64,000 bases of DNA, taken from assembly GCF_035046505.1 (NCBI RefSeq), contig NC_089823.1:1480767-1544766 (forward strand), read 5' to 3'. Made by a program: the position numbers and the translations under genes. The number at the start of each line of letters is the position of its first letter. The stretch's first letter is position 1. The stretch comes from Tiliqua scincoides. Lineage: Eukaryota; Chordata; Lepidosauria; Squamata; Scincidae. This document shows positions 34,852 to 46,600 of this stretch, in pieces. Below the pieces are notes generated by a model, which saw only the letters and a program-made list of their open reading frames with translations, was not told the origin of the DNA and ran no database searches.

Positions 34852-34970
34852 GCGGGAGCGGCCCCGCTGGCCGCCACGGGCCTCCTCTGGAGGAAGCGGC
34901 CGCCACCCCGGCCAGGGGCTTCCCCCTTCACGCGGTTACCGTGGCAACGGAGGACGCTCCTGATTGGCGG
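34852..34970 (-). other. PGAP2: Probable noncoding first exon of PGAP2
   Basis: A donor GC|GTAAGC lies at 34851-34850 on minus, followed 570 bases on by the acceptor of coding exon 1. The 5' edge is arbitrary. Confidence 0.4.
34935..34948. promoter_or_regulatory. RFX X-box
   Basis: GTTACCGTGGCAAC, an inverted repeat matching the X-box consensus GTNRCC-N-RGYAAC bound by RFX factors. Confidence 0.65.
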
Positions 34971-35124
34971 CGCGCAAAGCGTAGCCCCGCCCACTGCAGC
35001 CCCTCGCTGAGCCCCGGATGTTCTGCCCCCAGAAGACATCCTGGTTGCGCGGGCGAGTCACCGCCAACGCCTCCAGGACCGTTTGGACCAATCACAACTC
35101 TATAACCTTTGACCTTCGTTCCTC

Positions 35125-35132
35125 TGACGTCA
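35125..35132. promoter_or_regulatory. Full cAMP-response element
   Basis: TGACGTCA palindrome, the CREB/ATF consensus, between the two gene starts. Confidence 0.65.
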
Positions 35133-35309
35133 CAGGGCGAGCTCCGTCAATAGAATTCCGAAGAGAGGAGCAAGGCCCGCCTCGCCCGCAGGCGCAGCCA
35201 ATGAGACCCGGACCCTCCACCCGGCCTGACCGCTTTCAGGGGCCAGAGCGCGCGCAAGGTCTGACGCAACGGGGGCCCTGCACTTGCGTCTGCGTCGTGA
35301 CGCAGTTTC

Positions 35310-35432
35310 CTTTTCCCTGTGGCGACTTCTTGCGCGAGGCGGCGGTTGCGGTGCGTCGTTGTGCTCGTTCTGCGGGAGGCGCGCGAGGAGCGGTGGGCCG
35401 GCGGGGCGGCGCGACGCTCCTCGAGGCCTCAG
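35310..35432 (+). other. NUP98: Probable noncoding first exon of NUP98
   Basis: Donor CTCAG|GTAGGC at 35433 in the CpG-rich region on the NUP98 strand. The 5' edge is a guess; it would splice to 42491 or 43520. Confidence 0.35.
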
Positions 35433-35475
35433 GTAGGCAGGCAGGCGGGCGGGCGGGCGGGCGGGAGGGAGGGAG
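35433..35475. repeat. GGCG/AGGC simple repeat
   Basis: GCAGGCGGGCGGGCGGG-type run just after the candidate donor. Confidence 0.7.
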
Positions 35476-35760
35476 GCTCGGCCTGCGCTGGGCGGGAGGC
35501 TCGGCCGGCCCTCAGGGAGGGCCGCGGCCTGCCGCGAGCGTCCCTGCCGCGGGCTGCTGGTGCCGAGCAGCCGCCCCGCGTCTTCGCCGCCCGGAGCCGG
35601 GGAGGCTCGTGTTGACGCGGCCGGGGGGCAGGAGAGGCAGAGCCTCCCCGCCGGCCCCATTTGGAAAGAGCACTGCTGGTGAGGCGAGGCAGGGAAAAGT
35701 CGGGCGGCGTCGGCCCTTGGGGCAGGGATGCGAGGAGGCAGGTGAGGCAGTTCCCCTTCT

Positions 35761-36924
35761 CCTTCAGAAGTCCTGCCAGCAGGGAAGGTGAGGCAGAGCC
35801 TCCCCACCAGAGTCCTTCGAAGTTGTGCGTGGCTTGAGTGTGCTCGAGTGCTTCACACGGCGGCCGTGGATAGGCTCTGCCTCACCTGCCCCCACGCACC
35901 ATACATGCCTGCTCAAAGGCGCTCCAGCACCAGCCTTGTTTAGGGAGCGGAGAATCAGGCAGTAGGTCTGTAGCTTGAGAAACAAGGACGAGGTTCCTGG
36001 GTGGAAAGCATCAACGTGGATGTGCTGCGCAGTTGGAGCTTCGCTGTGTGTGCAGCGTTGTGGGTCAAGGAGAGCCTTGGGCTGGGCAGTGGCCAGGTGC
36101 CTCGGCCTGTGGGAGAGACCAGGTTCTAGCATAAGGGTAGGCAGAAGGAAGGGCTGTTGCAAGAGGGTTCGCTCTCTTTCCTGTTAAAGAAAAGGTAGCG
36201 TCCTCTTCAGTGGGAAGTTTCAAGAGGCTGTGGAGCATCCATTGGAGGACAGTAGTGCCCTGGGGAGAATGGGCCAGGGGTCTTCTTCGTGTTCCCTTTT
36301 TCTGCAGTCCTATAATGTTCTTGTAAGTGGGGAAATGGGCTCATGACCAGTCACGACAATGTGGTTGTGAATGTTGCTTGTACGCATTCATGAGTGAAAT
36401 ACAGAATTGTAAGCGCTTGCATGTTTCTGGAATTTCAGCATGGTGAATACCTGTGCGTTTGATATAAGAATTGAGATCTGCGTCTGCTTAAGAATGGTTG
36501 TGGCACTGGGCATCTGGACAGTGGTGGTGAAGACTGGGAGTCATGTGATTGTGCTGTGTGTTGTGTGTGTTTACAGTGTGTTGTGTGTGGCAATGGAAAA
36601 ACATGGGAATATTGCACTCAAAATTTTTTAGAAACAGTGAAATATACGTAATGTGTGTTGAACAGGTTGTTTTGATAATACAAAATGGTCTTGAGTGTAC
36701 TATAGCTTGTAGAGTTGAACTAATTGATACACTTCTGAAATTTCAAAGTACCGTATAGTAGTTTTTTAGCCACTAAGGGGCTAAATAGTAAATTGGGAAC
36801 TCCCTGGTTTGAATTTTATCTGTACTGTGACCTCACAAACCCTTTTTCCTCTCAGCGCCCCCACTGGCAATCTGGAGAGAAAAATAATTCTTCGCTTACA
36901 GAGTTGTAAGGTGCACATCAAACA
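35761..36924. other. NUP98 first intron, left part
   Basis: No exon or repeat recognised apart from TG-rich stretches near 36540-36595. Confidence 0.4.
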
Positions 36925-37234
36925 CAGGTACACACCGCTTAGCTACATATACAATGGTGGTCAAAGCACAACAAAAGATTCTTAGTGAGACAGTCAGGTT
37001 TCCCATCACCTGTAGCAGAGTGTCTGTTTGCACAACATAGAGCCTTTTAATGCAACGAAGAGGCAATTTATTTCTAGTAGCCTGTGCAGCCAGTAGCCTG
37101 TGCAGACACTCTGGCAGAGAGTGTCTGTTTACTCAACAAAGGTGCTAAATTGTGCTAAATGTTCACTTAATGATCTAATCACATAACAATGGGGACCAGA
37201 AAACCTATCCCCATTGTTAAGTGGCACACACGTG
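36925..37234. mobile_element. Tigger-like nonautonomous element, second copy
   Basis: Ends CAGGTACACACC and complement of GGCACACACGTG; TA follows on the right, CA precedes on the left. Its complement aligns with 32734-33172 (AAACAGACACTC, GCACAGGCTACTGG, CTTTGACCAC). Confidence 0.6.
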
Positions 37235-37664
37235 TAATATAAGCGGAGCGGTCTGCATGCTCTGCATGCTCGTAAAGCTATACCAGTGTTAAATGAGGTT
37301 ATGCATGTTACAGTAAGGGTGGTTTTCTATGTTTCTATCCTGTACTGGTAGCTAATTCCAAAGATTTTGTTTGCCAGGAGCCCGTTTTTCTCTTTTCCTT
37401 CTTTGCATTTCTGTGTGAGTTCAGGGATGATCCTCTGCCCCCTTCTCCTCCTAGTTTGGAGCTGAAGTGGGGGTGTGAAGTGGGGAGTGAAGTTTTGTTA
37501 CTAGACTGCTAAGGTACTTGAGCATTAAAAACAACCCCTTCTCTTCTTTTCTGGACTCCGTGCTCCAAGTCTAGTCAGTCCAAATCAAAATGGTGCAAAC
37601 ACCCTGCCTTCCTTTGTAGCTAGCAGTGAATGTAACGACCGTTCACTTTGTTTTTCTGTGCTGT

Positions 37665-37769
37665 TAAGAACATAAGAACAGCCCCACTGGATCAGGCCAT
37701 AGACCCATCTAGTCCAGCTTCCTGTATCTCACAGCAGCCCATCAAATGCCCCAGGGAGCACACCAGATA
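37665..37769 (-). mobile_element. Short CR1 3' end
   Basis: Only the last ~105 bases, AACATAAGAACAGCC to GAGCACACCAGAT. Confidence 0.8.
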
Positions 37770-38305
37770 GTGTTGATGTCACTTGGGCCACAAGTGACAA
37801 AGTTGAAGCAATGAGCTTTCTACAAGCTGCCAACCTTGTTCTTCTATCCCAGGGGTCGGCAACCTGCGGCTCTAGAGCCGCATGTGGCTCTTTCAGCTGT
37901 CTGCTGCGGCTCCTCCCTGTGAAAATGGCAAAGGGGTTAACAGGAGGCACCTGTGTTGGGAGGGCAGGCTGCTTCCCTCCACCCCCTGAGCTCACTGCCC
38001 TCCTCTCCCTTCACCCCCACCTGCCCTGCATTGGTTTCCCTTTTCAATTTTGCCTGCACTGCAGCCTTAAGCTCCCTGTTTTTCCCCTCCCCAACTCTCC
38101 AGCAGGCTCAGCCAATCAGCATCCAGCAGGCTCCTGGCTTTTTCTGCTGGAATGGCTCAGGGCCCTTCACTGGCTGACCACCAGCCAATCCTGAGCTGCC
38201 CTCCTCCTCAGCCATTGCAAGCCCTTGCAGCCCGCCTTTCCTTGAGCAGGTCCCCACTCAGTGCAAGGAGAGGCTTTTCCTCCACAGCAGAGGAGACATC
38301 CTGTG

Positions 38306-38760
38306 TGTCTACTCAGTAGTAAGCCCCATTACAGCAGATGAAGCTTACTCCCAGGAAAGGGTGCCTGGGATGGCAGCCTTGGAGCCCGCTCAAGGCCAAG
38401 CGCAAGGACGGGTGAGTGGGAGCCTGTGCAGGTCTGTTCAAGAGTAAGCCCCAATGTAGTCCCTGGGCTACTCCTAGGAAGGTGTGGAGGGCTGTAGCCT
38501 CAGCCTCCTCCTGTGCAGGTCTACTCACAAGTAAGCCCCACTGTAGTCAGTGAGGCTTCCTCCCAGGAAGGGGTGGAGGGCTGCAGCCTCAGCCCCCTTC
38601 TATGCAGGTCTACTCAAAGTAGTCAGTGAGGCTTCCTCCCAGGAAAGTGTGGAGAGGACTGCAACCTGAGAGCTCCAACCAACTTGTCTGCTTAGAAGTC
38701 CTGTTGTAGCCAATGGGGCTTACTCCCAGGATAGTGTGGAGAGGGTTGCAACCTGAGTGA
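38306..38760. repeat. ~88 bp tandem repeat inside the hAT element
   Basis: About five imperfect units, each with AGTAAGCCCC, a GTAGTCAGTGAGGCTT-like block, CTCCCAGGAA, GTGTGGAG and GGCTGCAGCCTCAG or GGTTGCAACCTGAG. The AGTAAGCCCC...GGCTTACTCCC core resembles the short repeat at 5519. Confidence 0.6.
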
Positions 38761-39545
38761 GGGAGGCCAGGCAGGGCAGAAGCTGGCCTGTGGCTGCCCC
38801 CCCCTTCTCTTCCTCACCTCTGGAGTCTGTGTCCTTTTTTCCTTCCAGCAGGGTGCCTCTGGAAGGTGGGGGGAGTTCTTTAGTATCCATGTAAGATAAG
38901 CAGATGTCATAACCGCCATATGTATTGGAAGCCTGGAAGATCTGGTGAGGAGGTAGATGTGGTGTCAGCAGTGGCCCCTTTAGGGGTAAGGCCTGGGCAT
39001 CCAGCTGAGTGTGCTGCACAGCTGCAGCCACTTGAAGGCAATAGGGCCATCAGGGATATAAGGGGCACCTGAGGAAGGGGGTGTGGGTTGTAGAAGGAGT
39101 GCAGGTTGGTGAGGAGAGGAGACTGACTGACTGGGCTTATTGACTTTGACTTGGATACTCTGACTGACTTACTTTGGAATCTGACCTTGGACTGTGACTT
39201 GGCTTATTGACTTTGGACTCTGCCCTGGATACTCTGACTGACTTTGTGACTAATGGACTGCTGGAGACACTGGAGTTTGGTGTGTGGCTGCTGTGCCCAA
39301 GACCTGCTGAGGACCAAGGGGCTGCTGTAGTGGTGGGAGGCTGCTGGCAGGAGAGAGGACCTCTTCAGGTTGAACAGGCGAGCTGCCCTGGAGGTGGGGT
39401 CCAGCAGGAGCGCAGGGCAGAACCAGGGTCATTTGTTGGGGGAAAGAAGGGGAGCTAATTTGCTTAAAGTGGGCCTAATTCTCCAGGCAGAGAATGGCCT
39501 TGGAATCAGGCAAAACACCATAGAGGACCAGGAGTCTGAAAACAC

Positions 39546-41099
39546 ATAAGAACATAAGAACAGCCCCACTGGATCAGGCCATAGGCCCATCTAGTCCAGC
39601 TTCCTGTATCTCACAGTGGCCCACCAAATGGCCCAGGGAGCACACCAGATAACAAGAGACCTCATCCTGGTGCCCTCCCTGGCATCTGGCATTCTGACAT
39701 AACCCATTTCTAAAATCAGGAGGTTGCGCATACACATCATGGCTTGTACCCCATAATGGATTTTTCCTCCAGAAACTTGTCCAATCCCCTTTTAAAGGTG
39801 TCTAGGCTAGACGCCAGCACCACATCCTGTGGCAAGGAGTTCCACAGACCAACCACACGCTTTGTAAAGAAATATTTTCTTTTGTCTGTCCTAACCCGCC
39901 CAACACTCAATTTTAGTGGATGTCCCCTGGTTCTGGTATTATGTGAGAGTGTAAAGAGCATCTCCCTATCCACTCTGTCCATTCCCTGCATAATTTTGTA
40001 TGTCTCAAACATGTTCCCCCTCAGGCGTCTCTTTTCTAGGCTGAAGAGGCCCAAACGCCGTAGCCTTTCCTCATAAGGAAGGTGCCCCAGCCCCATAATC
40101 ATCTTAGTCGCTCTCTTTTGCACCTTTTCCATTTCCACTATGTCTTTTTTGAGATGCGGCGACCAGAACTGGACACAATACTCCAGGTGTGGCCTTACCA
40201 TTGATTTGTACAACGGCATTATACTAGCCGTTTTGTTCTCAATACCCTTCCTAATGATCCCAAGCATAGAATTGGCCTTCTTCACTGCCGCCGCACATTG
40301 GGTCGACACTTTCATCGACCTGTCCACCACCACCCCAAGATCTCTCTCCTGATCTGTCACAGACAGCTCAGAACCCATCAGCCTATATGTGAAGTTTTGA
40401 TTTTTTGCCCCAATGTGCATGACTTTACACTTACTGACATTGAAGCGCATCTGCCATTTTGCTGCCCATTCTGCCAGTCTGGAGAGATCCTTCTGGAGCT
40501 CCTCACAATCACTTCTGGTCTTCACCACTCGGAAATGTTTGGTGTCGTCTGCAAATTTAGCCACTTCACTGCTCAACCCTGTCTCCAGGTCATTTATGAA
40601 GAGGTTGAAGAGCACCGGTCCCAGGACAGATCCTTGGGGCACACCGCTTTTCACCTCTCTCCATTGTGAAAATTGCCCATTGACACCCACTCTCTGCTTC
40701 CTGGCCTCCACCAGTTCTCAATCCACGAGAGGACCTGTCCTCTAATTCCCTGACTGTGCAGTTTTTTCAGTAGCCTTTGGCAAGGGACCATGTCAAAGGC
40801 CTTCTGAAAGTCCAGATATATAATGTCCACTGGTTCTCCCGCATCCACATGCCTGTTGACCTTTTCAAAGAATTCTAAAAGGTTCGTGAGGCAAGACTTA
40901 CAGAAGCCATGCTGACTCTCCCTCAGCAAGGCCTGTTCGTCTATGTGTTTTGAGATCCTATCTTTGATGAGGCATTCCACCATCTTACCTGGTATCGATG
41001 TTAGGCTGACAGGCCTATAGTTTCCCAGGTCCCCCCTCTTTCCCTTTTTAAAAATAGGCGTGACATTTGCTATCCTCCAATCTTCTGGCACCATGGCCG
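39546..41099 (-). mobile_element. CR1 LINE, 5'-truncated, inside the hAT element
   Basis: Close relative of the copy at 2867. Minus frames 39737-40711 and 40651-41112 hold the RT (DFQKAFDMVP, GVPQGSVLGPVLF, KFADDTKHF) and C-terminus but are offset by a frameshift near 40700, with a small deletion near 40905. Right edge at the PEDWRIANVTPIF block, left edge AACATAAGAACAGCC. Confidence 0.88.
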
Positions 41100-41365
41100 G
41101 AAGATTGGACACAGGACAAGAATGTATGACAAAACTAACTAAAAGCTACAAGAGGGGGCTACATTATAAAAATGGGACCTATAAGAGCATAAAGGTACAA
41201 AAAAAAACAACACTATATATGCAGTGTTATCTTCATTTTAGATGTCAAAAGGGTTTTGTGGCTCCTGAGGTTTTTTTTCCTCCGGAAAACGGGTCCAAAT
41301 GGCTCTTTGAGTTTTTAAGGTTGCCAACCCCTGTTCTGTCCCATGTAGAAAAGAATGAATATCGT

Positions 41366-41565
41366 CTCCTTGGGCAGATGAACCGTCTATCAACAGGCCA
41401 GACCATCTGTTTGTGCTGAAAGCCACTGAGATATCTGGGAGAATTAGCAGGGTTGCATTTCCCTTGTACTCTTGGTGTAGGTCATCTATCAGGTTATTCA
41501 AGAGAGTTACCATGCCAGAACCAGCCCTGAAGCCAGATTTAAATAGATTCAGAGACTTGGTCGCA
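41366..41565 (-). repeat. L2-like LINE RT remnant
   Basis: Minus translation runs KSGFRAGSGMVTLLNNLIDDL then LLILPDISVAFSTN, resembling the L2/CR1-group block SGFRxGxxTETAL..LLVLLDLSAAFDT. The aspartates of motif A are partly lost. Confidence 0.5.
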
Positions 41566-42490
41566 AAACATACTTGAAGTTAAGCAATAACCATTCACTT
41601 TAACACCTTACTAGTAGTTAGTCTCCTCGAATCCAAAGAGCTTTCTTCAGGAGCAGTCCCAGAAACATTGGGACTGTCTTCACTTTATAGATCCTTATTA
41701 CATTTTTAACACAACTGGTCAATCATTTTCTGTTAGCCATTATAGGTCAAGATGGGCAAAAGGGTTGAGCGGGCGTTTGTTAGGCTACATTCATCCAAAG
41801 ACCTTGTCCATGTATTTGAGCTACAGCAATTTGTTTTGTAAAACAAGGAAATTATACTGAATGTTCTTTGAAGCAGAGACCTGTAGCATTCACATAAAGG
41901 CAGATATGAGTGATTTTATCCTCAAAGTGCTTAGGGAACAAATTACTGTATGTCTCCAAGTATTTCTTCACATCACTCCAGGGGCTAAGTTGGAAGAGGC
42001 TTTGCACCACTTGGAAAGAACTCTTCTGAGTCTTGAGATGCTGTTGTGGTGAAAAAGCATTGCTGTTTTTCCTCTATGCCACTGCATAGGCTAGATAATC
42101 AGCTCTCGCTTGTGTTAGAATTTCTGACGCTTTAGACTACTGTCTAAAAAGAAGGCAGTTTTTTGTCATTTAAACTGAGTAATATACTGGTATTCATTTT
42201 ATTTGTTTTAATATTTGCGTATTTTTGTCTCTTGCCAACAACCATTGAATTTTGCCTGTAGTTAAACCTCAAGGCAGCCCTTTATCTAAATGTGATGGTG
42301 TCTGTGCCTGCCCAGCTCACTCTGTCTGCTTTTAGCTGAGTATTATTGTGAGGTAATCACGTGGCATGCAGTGTAGGCAGCATTTTTGCCAAAGTAGGCA
42401 GAACTGTGACTCCTGATCGAGTCTGTCACTTTTTCACTCAAATTGTTTATAAAGATGTAAAATGCTAATTTTGGTATATCTTTGTTATAG

Positions 42491-42548
42491 GATAACCAGA
42501 ATTTTCCAGAGATGAATGTGGTCTGTGAGGAATAGCTTGCTGTTAAAG
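42491..42548 (+). other. NUP98: Probable noncoding 5' UTR exon of NUP98
   Basis: Acceptor TTTGTTATAG before, donor AAAG|GTGAGT after, 58 bases, 1 kb upstream of the ATG exon. It contains a seven-codon upstream ORF (42512-42535). Confidence 0.5.
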
Positions 42549-43519
42549 GTGAGTTTGAATACGTAGTGATAGTGTAAAATCATTAACACCTTCATACAAA
42601 AACAGAAACTGAGCTGTTGATTATTCACAGTGTTTATGTGGCTTGTGTGAGGCTGGGGCTAGTGTGAATGCAAAGGAGTAGTGGGTTTCTGCTGGCTATA
42701 AATATTAGAAGCAGCAGAGGTCTCTAGTGAAGCATTTTTCAAATGCCAAGCAGCTGCCTGTTGTATGGGCAGCTTGGCCTCTGGCATGGTTTAATACACA
42801 AAATTCTGATTATTTCAGCTCAGTTAATCCCAAGGCAATTTCTCATGTGTCTGTGCTTCTAGTACTGCTGTACAAGCTGCTGTTCAGGCTACTGACCTTA
42901 GGTGTGCTTTTCTTTTCACTTTGGGGGGGAAGGGAAGTACTTTATTTTGTGAATATGGTGAATTTGTGGATTAAAAATTTTTTTTTAATCCAGAAGTAGG
43001 ATGAAATTGTCATGATTGTGGAACATCTTTAATGGTACTTGATAAACTTACCATGTCCTTTAATTTTGCACAATGATATGGGCAGATATCATTGTGCACT
43101 GGGTTTTGGCAAATTTGTTTGCAAAGAACTGCACTGGTTGTTTCCTCTGCTTACATGAGGTTGTGAGAACGACTACAAGAATGAGAACCATAAATACTTC
43201 AGTTATGTAGAAACTGATGAATGTAGGCGTGTAGAGAATTTCCAGTCCTCATGTAGCTGACAAGTGTGCCAGTGTCAGGTTCTATTGTCCAGAAGTTATT
43301 ACGTTTAAACTCTGCTGTCTTAGCCCTTTTTTTTGGTCCTCTTTCAGCCCGAATCTGCCAGAGGGTGTATTTCCTCTGTCATGCAAGTTTTCTGCAATAC
43401 GATGCTGTGTCTGTATTTTTTCCCCCCACAATATCTGTGTTTATCTGGCGTATTCAGATAAATCCAAATGTAGACTTTTCCAAAACCTTGTTACTCTAAC
43501 ACTTGTTTTCTCTGCTTAG
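42549..43519. other. NUP98 leader intron
   Basis: No repeat or exon recognised. Confidence 0.4.
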
Positions 43520-43622
43520 GTTTTGAGATCCTGAAAAAACTGCAGAATGTTTAACAAATCATTTGGAACACCTTTTGGAGGCAGCACAGGCGGCTTTGGG
43601 ACAACTTCAACTTTTGGGCAGA
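43520..43622 (+). CDS. NUP98: NUP98 coding exon 1 (ATG at 43547)
   Basis: Acceptor CTCTGCTTAG ends at 43519; 27 bases of 5' UTR, then 25 codons plus one base, donor A|GTAAGT. Confidence 0.93.
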
Positions 43623-46600
43623 GTAAGTGCAATTCACTGATTGTGACAAAGTTTGTGGCTGAACAGTCAGTTTGAGATGAAAGATTTTTCTTGTGAATTG
43701 AGTTCAACAGTAAGTGTTGGAAGCTGCTCCAAGAGCCTGGAATCAGTTGACCTCGGGCTCCTGTGTGTTCTCTGTCAAATATTGTCTGATTTGTTAAGTG
43801 TGTGGCCAAAGTGTGGTCTTGGAGAGCTTGCCTAGGGAATGGGGTGTAGGCCAGCAAGCAGCCCACTTCCATTTGGGACAGCTTCATTTCCTGCAGGCTA
43901 TCTGGGGCAGCTGCTGAGTACGCTGCCACCAACGCTTGCTCAGCAGTTTCTGTTCTCTTGTGTGCTCTGGCCAAGCTGTCTCATTTGCCAGCTCTTATTG
44001 TTTTCCAGATGCTGGCTTTGGCGCTACGAGCGGAGGAGCATTTGGGGCATCTGCTTTTGGGTCAAACAACAACACAGGGGGACTCTTTGGGAGCACGCAG
44101 GCCAAGCCAGGTAGTGCTATCACTCCTTGCTCACAGTTCCTTCGTTCTAGCATACTTGTTTCCTGTTTAATGTGATTGGATGTTTGTGGTTTCAGGAGGG
44201 TTGTTTGGCTCCAGCACCTTTAGCCAACCAGCCACCTCCTCCACCAGCACTGGCTTTGGGTTTGGAACATCTACAGGAACCTCCAGTGGCTTGTTTGGGA
44301 CAGCAAGCACCGGCGGTGGCCTCTTCTCATCCCAGAACAATGCTTTTGCACAGAATAAACCAGTGGGATTTGGCAGTGAGTATAGTCTTCATGGTCTTTT
44401 TAAAATTCGCTTTAATAATTCTTTGTGCAACGCAGTTGGCCTGGTCATGTTGCTGAGCAAAATATGCTGACTTAAAAGTTGCTTCCACTCCATTCTGTTC
44501 CTGTTCTGTTGGCTTTGATGTTATGTGGTCTGGATTCCCGTTCCTGACAGTGTCCTAGTCCTGATGTGGTGGGTTTTTTCTCATCAGAAGAATTGGAAAT
44601 GTTGCAGGAGTGCTGTGACGTCCTTGCTTTCATAAGAGTCTCTGTCCTGCTGTGCTGCTGTGAAGAATTTCTTGTACATGAGGCAGGTCTTTGTTCTTCT
44701 TGCTCAGTATTGTCTGTGTTGCCTGGCAGCAGCACTCCTAAATTTCAAGTGGGAATCTGGAAATGCCAGGATTGAACCTGAGGTCTTCTGCATGTCAAGC
44801 AGGTGTTCTGCTACCCTATTTCTTGATTTTGCCAGAGAATTTAAGCACATGGTACAGCACTCTGGTGGCTGACAGAATCGAAATTAAATTGATGAGGAAA
44901 TGGGAATGCTGTGTTCTGTCATTCAGTGATGTTTAGATTGGGCAGCCTAGCTCTAGGAAGTAGGGCATAGATTGAGTATTTGCTTGGGGGAGCAGCACAT
45001 CACTGCTGCAGCTCACTGAACCTGCTTAAAGTACTTTACAGCCCCAAACCTTGAGGTAACCTGTTTGGACAGCCCAAGATCTCCAAATGTCTGCAGTGGG
45101 GAGCCTAAAACTGCTGAATTGATGGCATAGGAATTCTCACTTCACTGTAGCAAGCATTTGAGGCAGAGCAGAAGGAGCAAGGAAGGGAGTGGTAGGGAGA
45201 TGTTATAGGCCATCTTATTCTCTCCTTCCCCCCCTTCAAATGTGAGTGAGGTAGTGGTAGGCAGGTGGGGTGAATGTGCTAATGCCACTGAGCCAGGTAT
45301 CTGACAGATGCTCTCCTGCTGTGCAGCAGCAAGTAGGTGGAGTGGACCCATGCTGTCCTTGATAATCCACTGCTTCTTTAGAAGGCTGTTGTTGTAATCT
45401 GAAATGCCATGTACATGGGTTGTGCTAGATAAGTAAAAGGTGGTATGTGAGAGGCACAGGTCCTGCAGAGTGTGGAGAATGAAAGTAAAGCAAATATCTC
45501 TTGTTTGGGATTAACTTGATAGGGAGATCATCCCGTGGCTGGTTACTCTCAGGTGCATATTATGCTGTAAGACAGGGCACAAACATTGAGAGAATGGATA
45601 CACTGGGATTGGGTGAGACCTGTGTGGCACTGCCACTGGGCTCAGGGTCCAGCTAAGAGTGGATTAAATTATGCAGGAGTTGTCATGGGAGTTCCAGCAG
45701 CATGTAGAACTAGTGAAAGAAAACAAAAAAAGAGGTAAAGAACATATAGTTGTATAGTGATTGTATGTTCTTATTGGTTCTTTATGATGCTTCGACTTGC
45801 ATAGCAGCCTTCTTCTAGGGCAGGGGTTCTTCACCTTCTTATGATTACAGACCCCCAATGGATTGCCCAAAATGTCCCCAAACCCCCTTTGCCAAACTGT
45901 CAAAATCATCATTGTCACCACCAGTCCTATTAGGTACCAGCATAAAAGAGGTCAATATCTTGGATTTATTTTACATATGAGTAGCTGGGAACAAAATGCC
46001 TCAGTCTGTTTTTAGAATGGTGGTAGTTAATAACTTTCCACAGATCTTTCCACAAGGACATGAAGGGCACTGTTGTCTTTGATGGCTCCACATCAGACCC
46101 TTTTGACATCCGAAGCGGAGTGAAGCAGGGCTGTGTTCTTGCACCAACCTTGTTTGGGATTTTCTTCGCTGTCCTGCTGAAGCAGGCCTTTGGAACTGCA
46201 ACAGAAGGCATCTATCTCCGGACCAGATCAGACGGAAAGCTCTTCAACCTCTCCAGACTGAGAGCAAAATCCAAAGTCCAGCTGAAATGTCTGCGTGACT
46301 TCCTCTTTGCCGACGATGCAGCTGTCACTACCCACTCTGCCAAAGATCTCCAGCAGCTCATGGATCGTTTTAGCAAGGCCTGCCAAGATTTTGGACTGAC
46401 AATCAGCCTGAAGAAAACACAGGTCATGGTTCAGGATGTGGACTCACCTCCCTGCATTACAATCTCTGAGCATGAACTGGAGGTTGTCCATGACTTTGTG
46501 TACCTTGGCTCAACGATCTCCGACACTCATTCTCTCGATACCGAGCTAAACAAGCGCATCGGTAAAGCAGCTACCACGTTTTCCAGACTCACAAAGAGAG

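Larger units (their letters stand above)
34430..35760. promoter_or_regulatory. GC-rich divergent promoter of PGAP2 and NUP98
   Basis: Dense CpG content between the 5' ends of PGAP2 (minus) and NUP98 (plus), with CCAAT boxes at 35088-35092 and 35198-35202, an inverted one at 34963-34967, a CRE and an X-box. No TATA box at a convincing place. Such CpG-island bidirectional promoters are typical of housekeeping genes. Transcription start sites are not determined. Confidence 0.75.
37850..41333. mobile_element. hAT-type element containing a CR1 and a minisatellite
   Basis: Ends CAGGGGTCGGCAACCTGCGG and complement of AGGTTGCCAACCCCTG. Flanks TTCTATCC (37842-37849) and TTCTGTCC (41334-41341) agree at 7 of 8 bases. 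Without the CR1 it is about 1.9 kb. No transposase frame recognised; possibly a nonautonomous copy of a family with GGCTCTTT next to each end. Confidence 0.75.

Noticed and set aside
34021-35807. Long open frames on both strands in the CpG-rich promoter (up to 271 aa)
   Set aside because: Pro/Arg/Gly/Ala-rich frames lacking stops because of GC content; only the PGAP2 exon at 34107-34271 matches a family.
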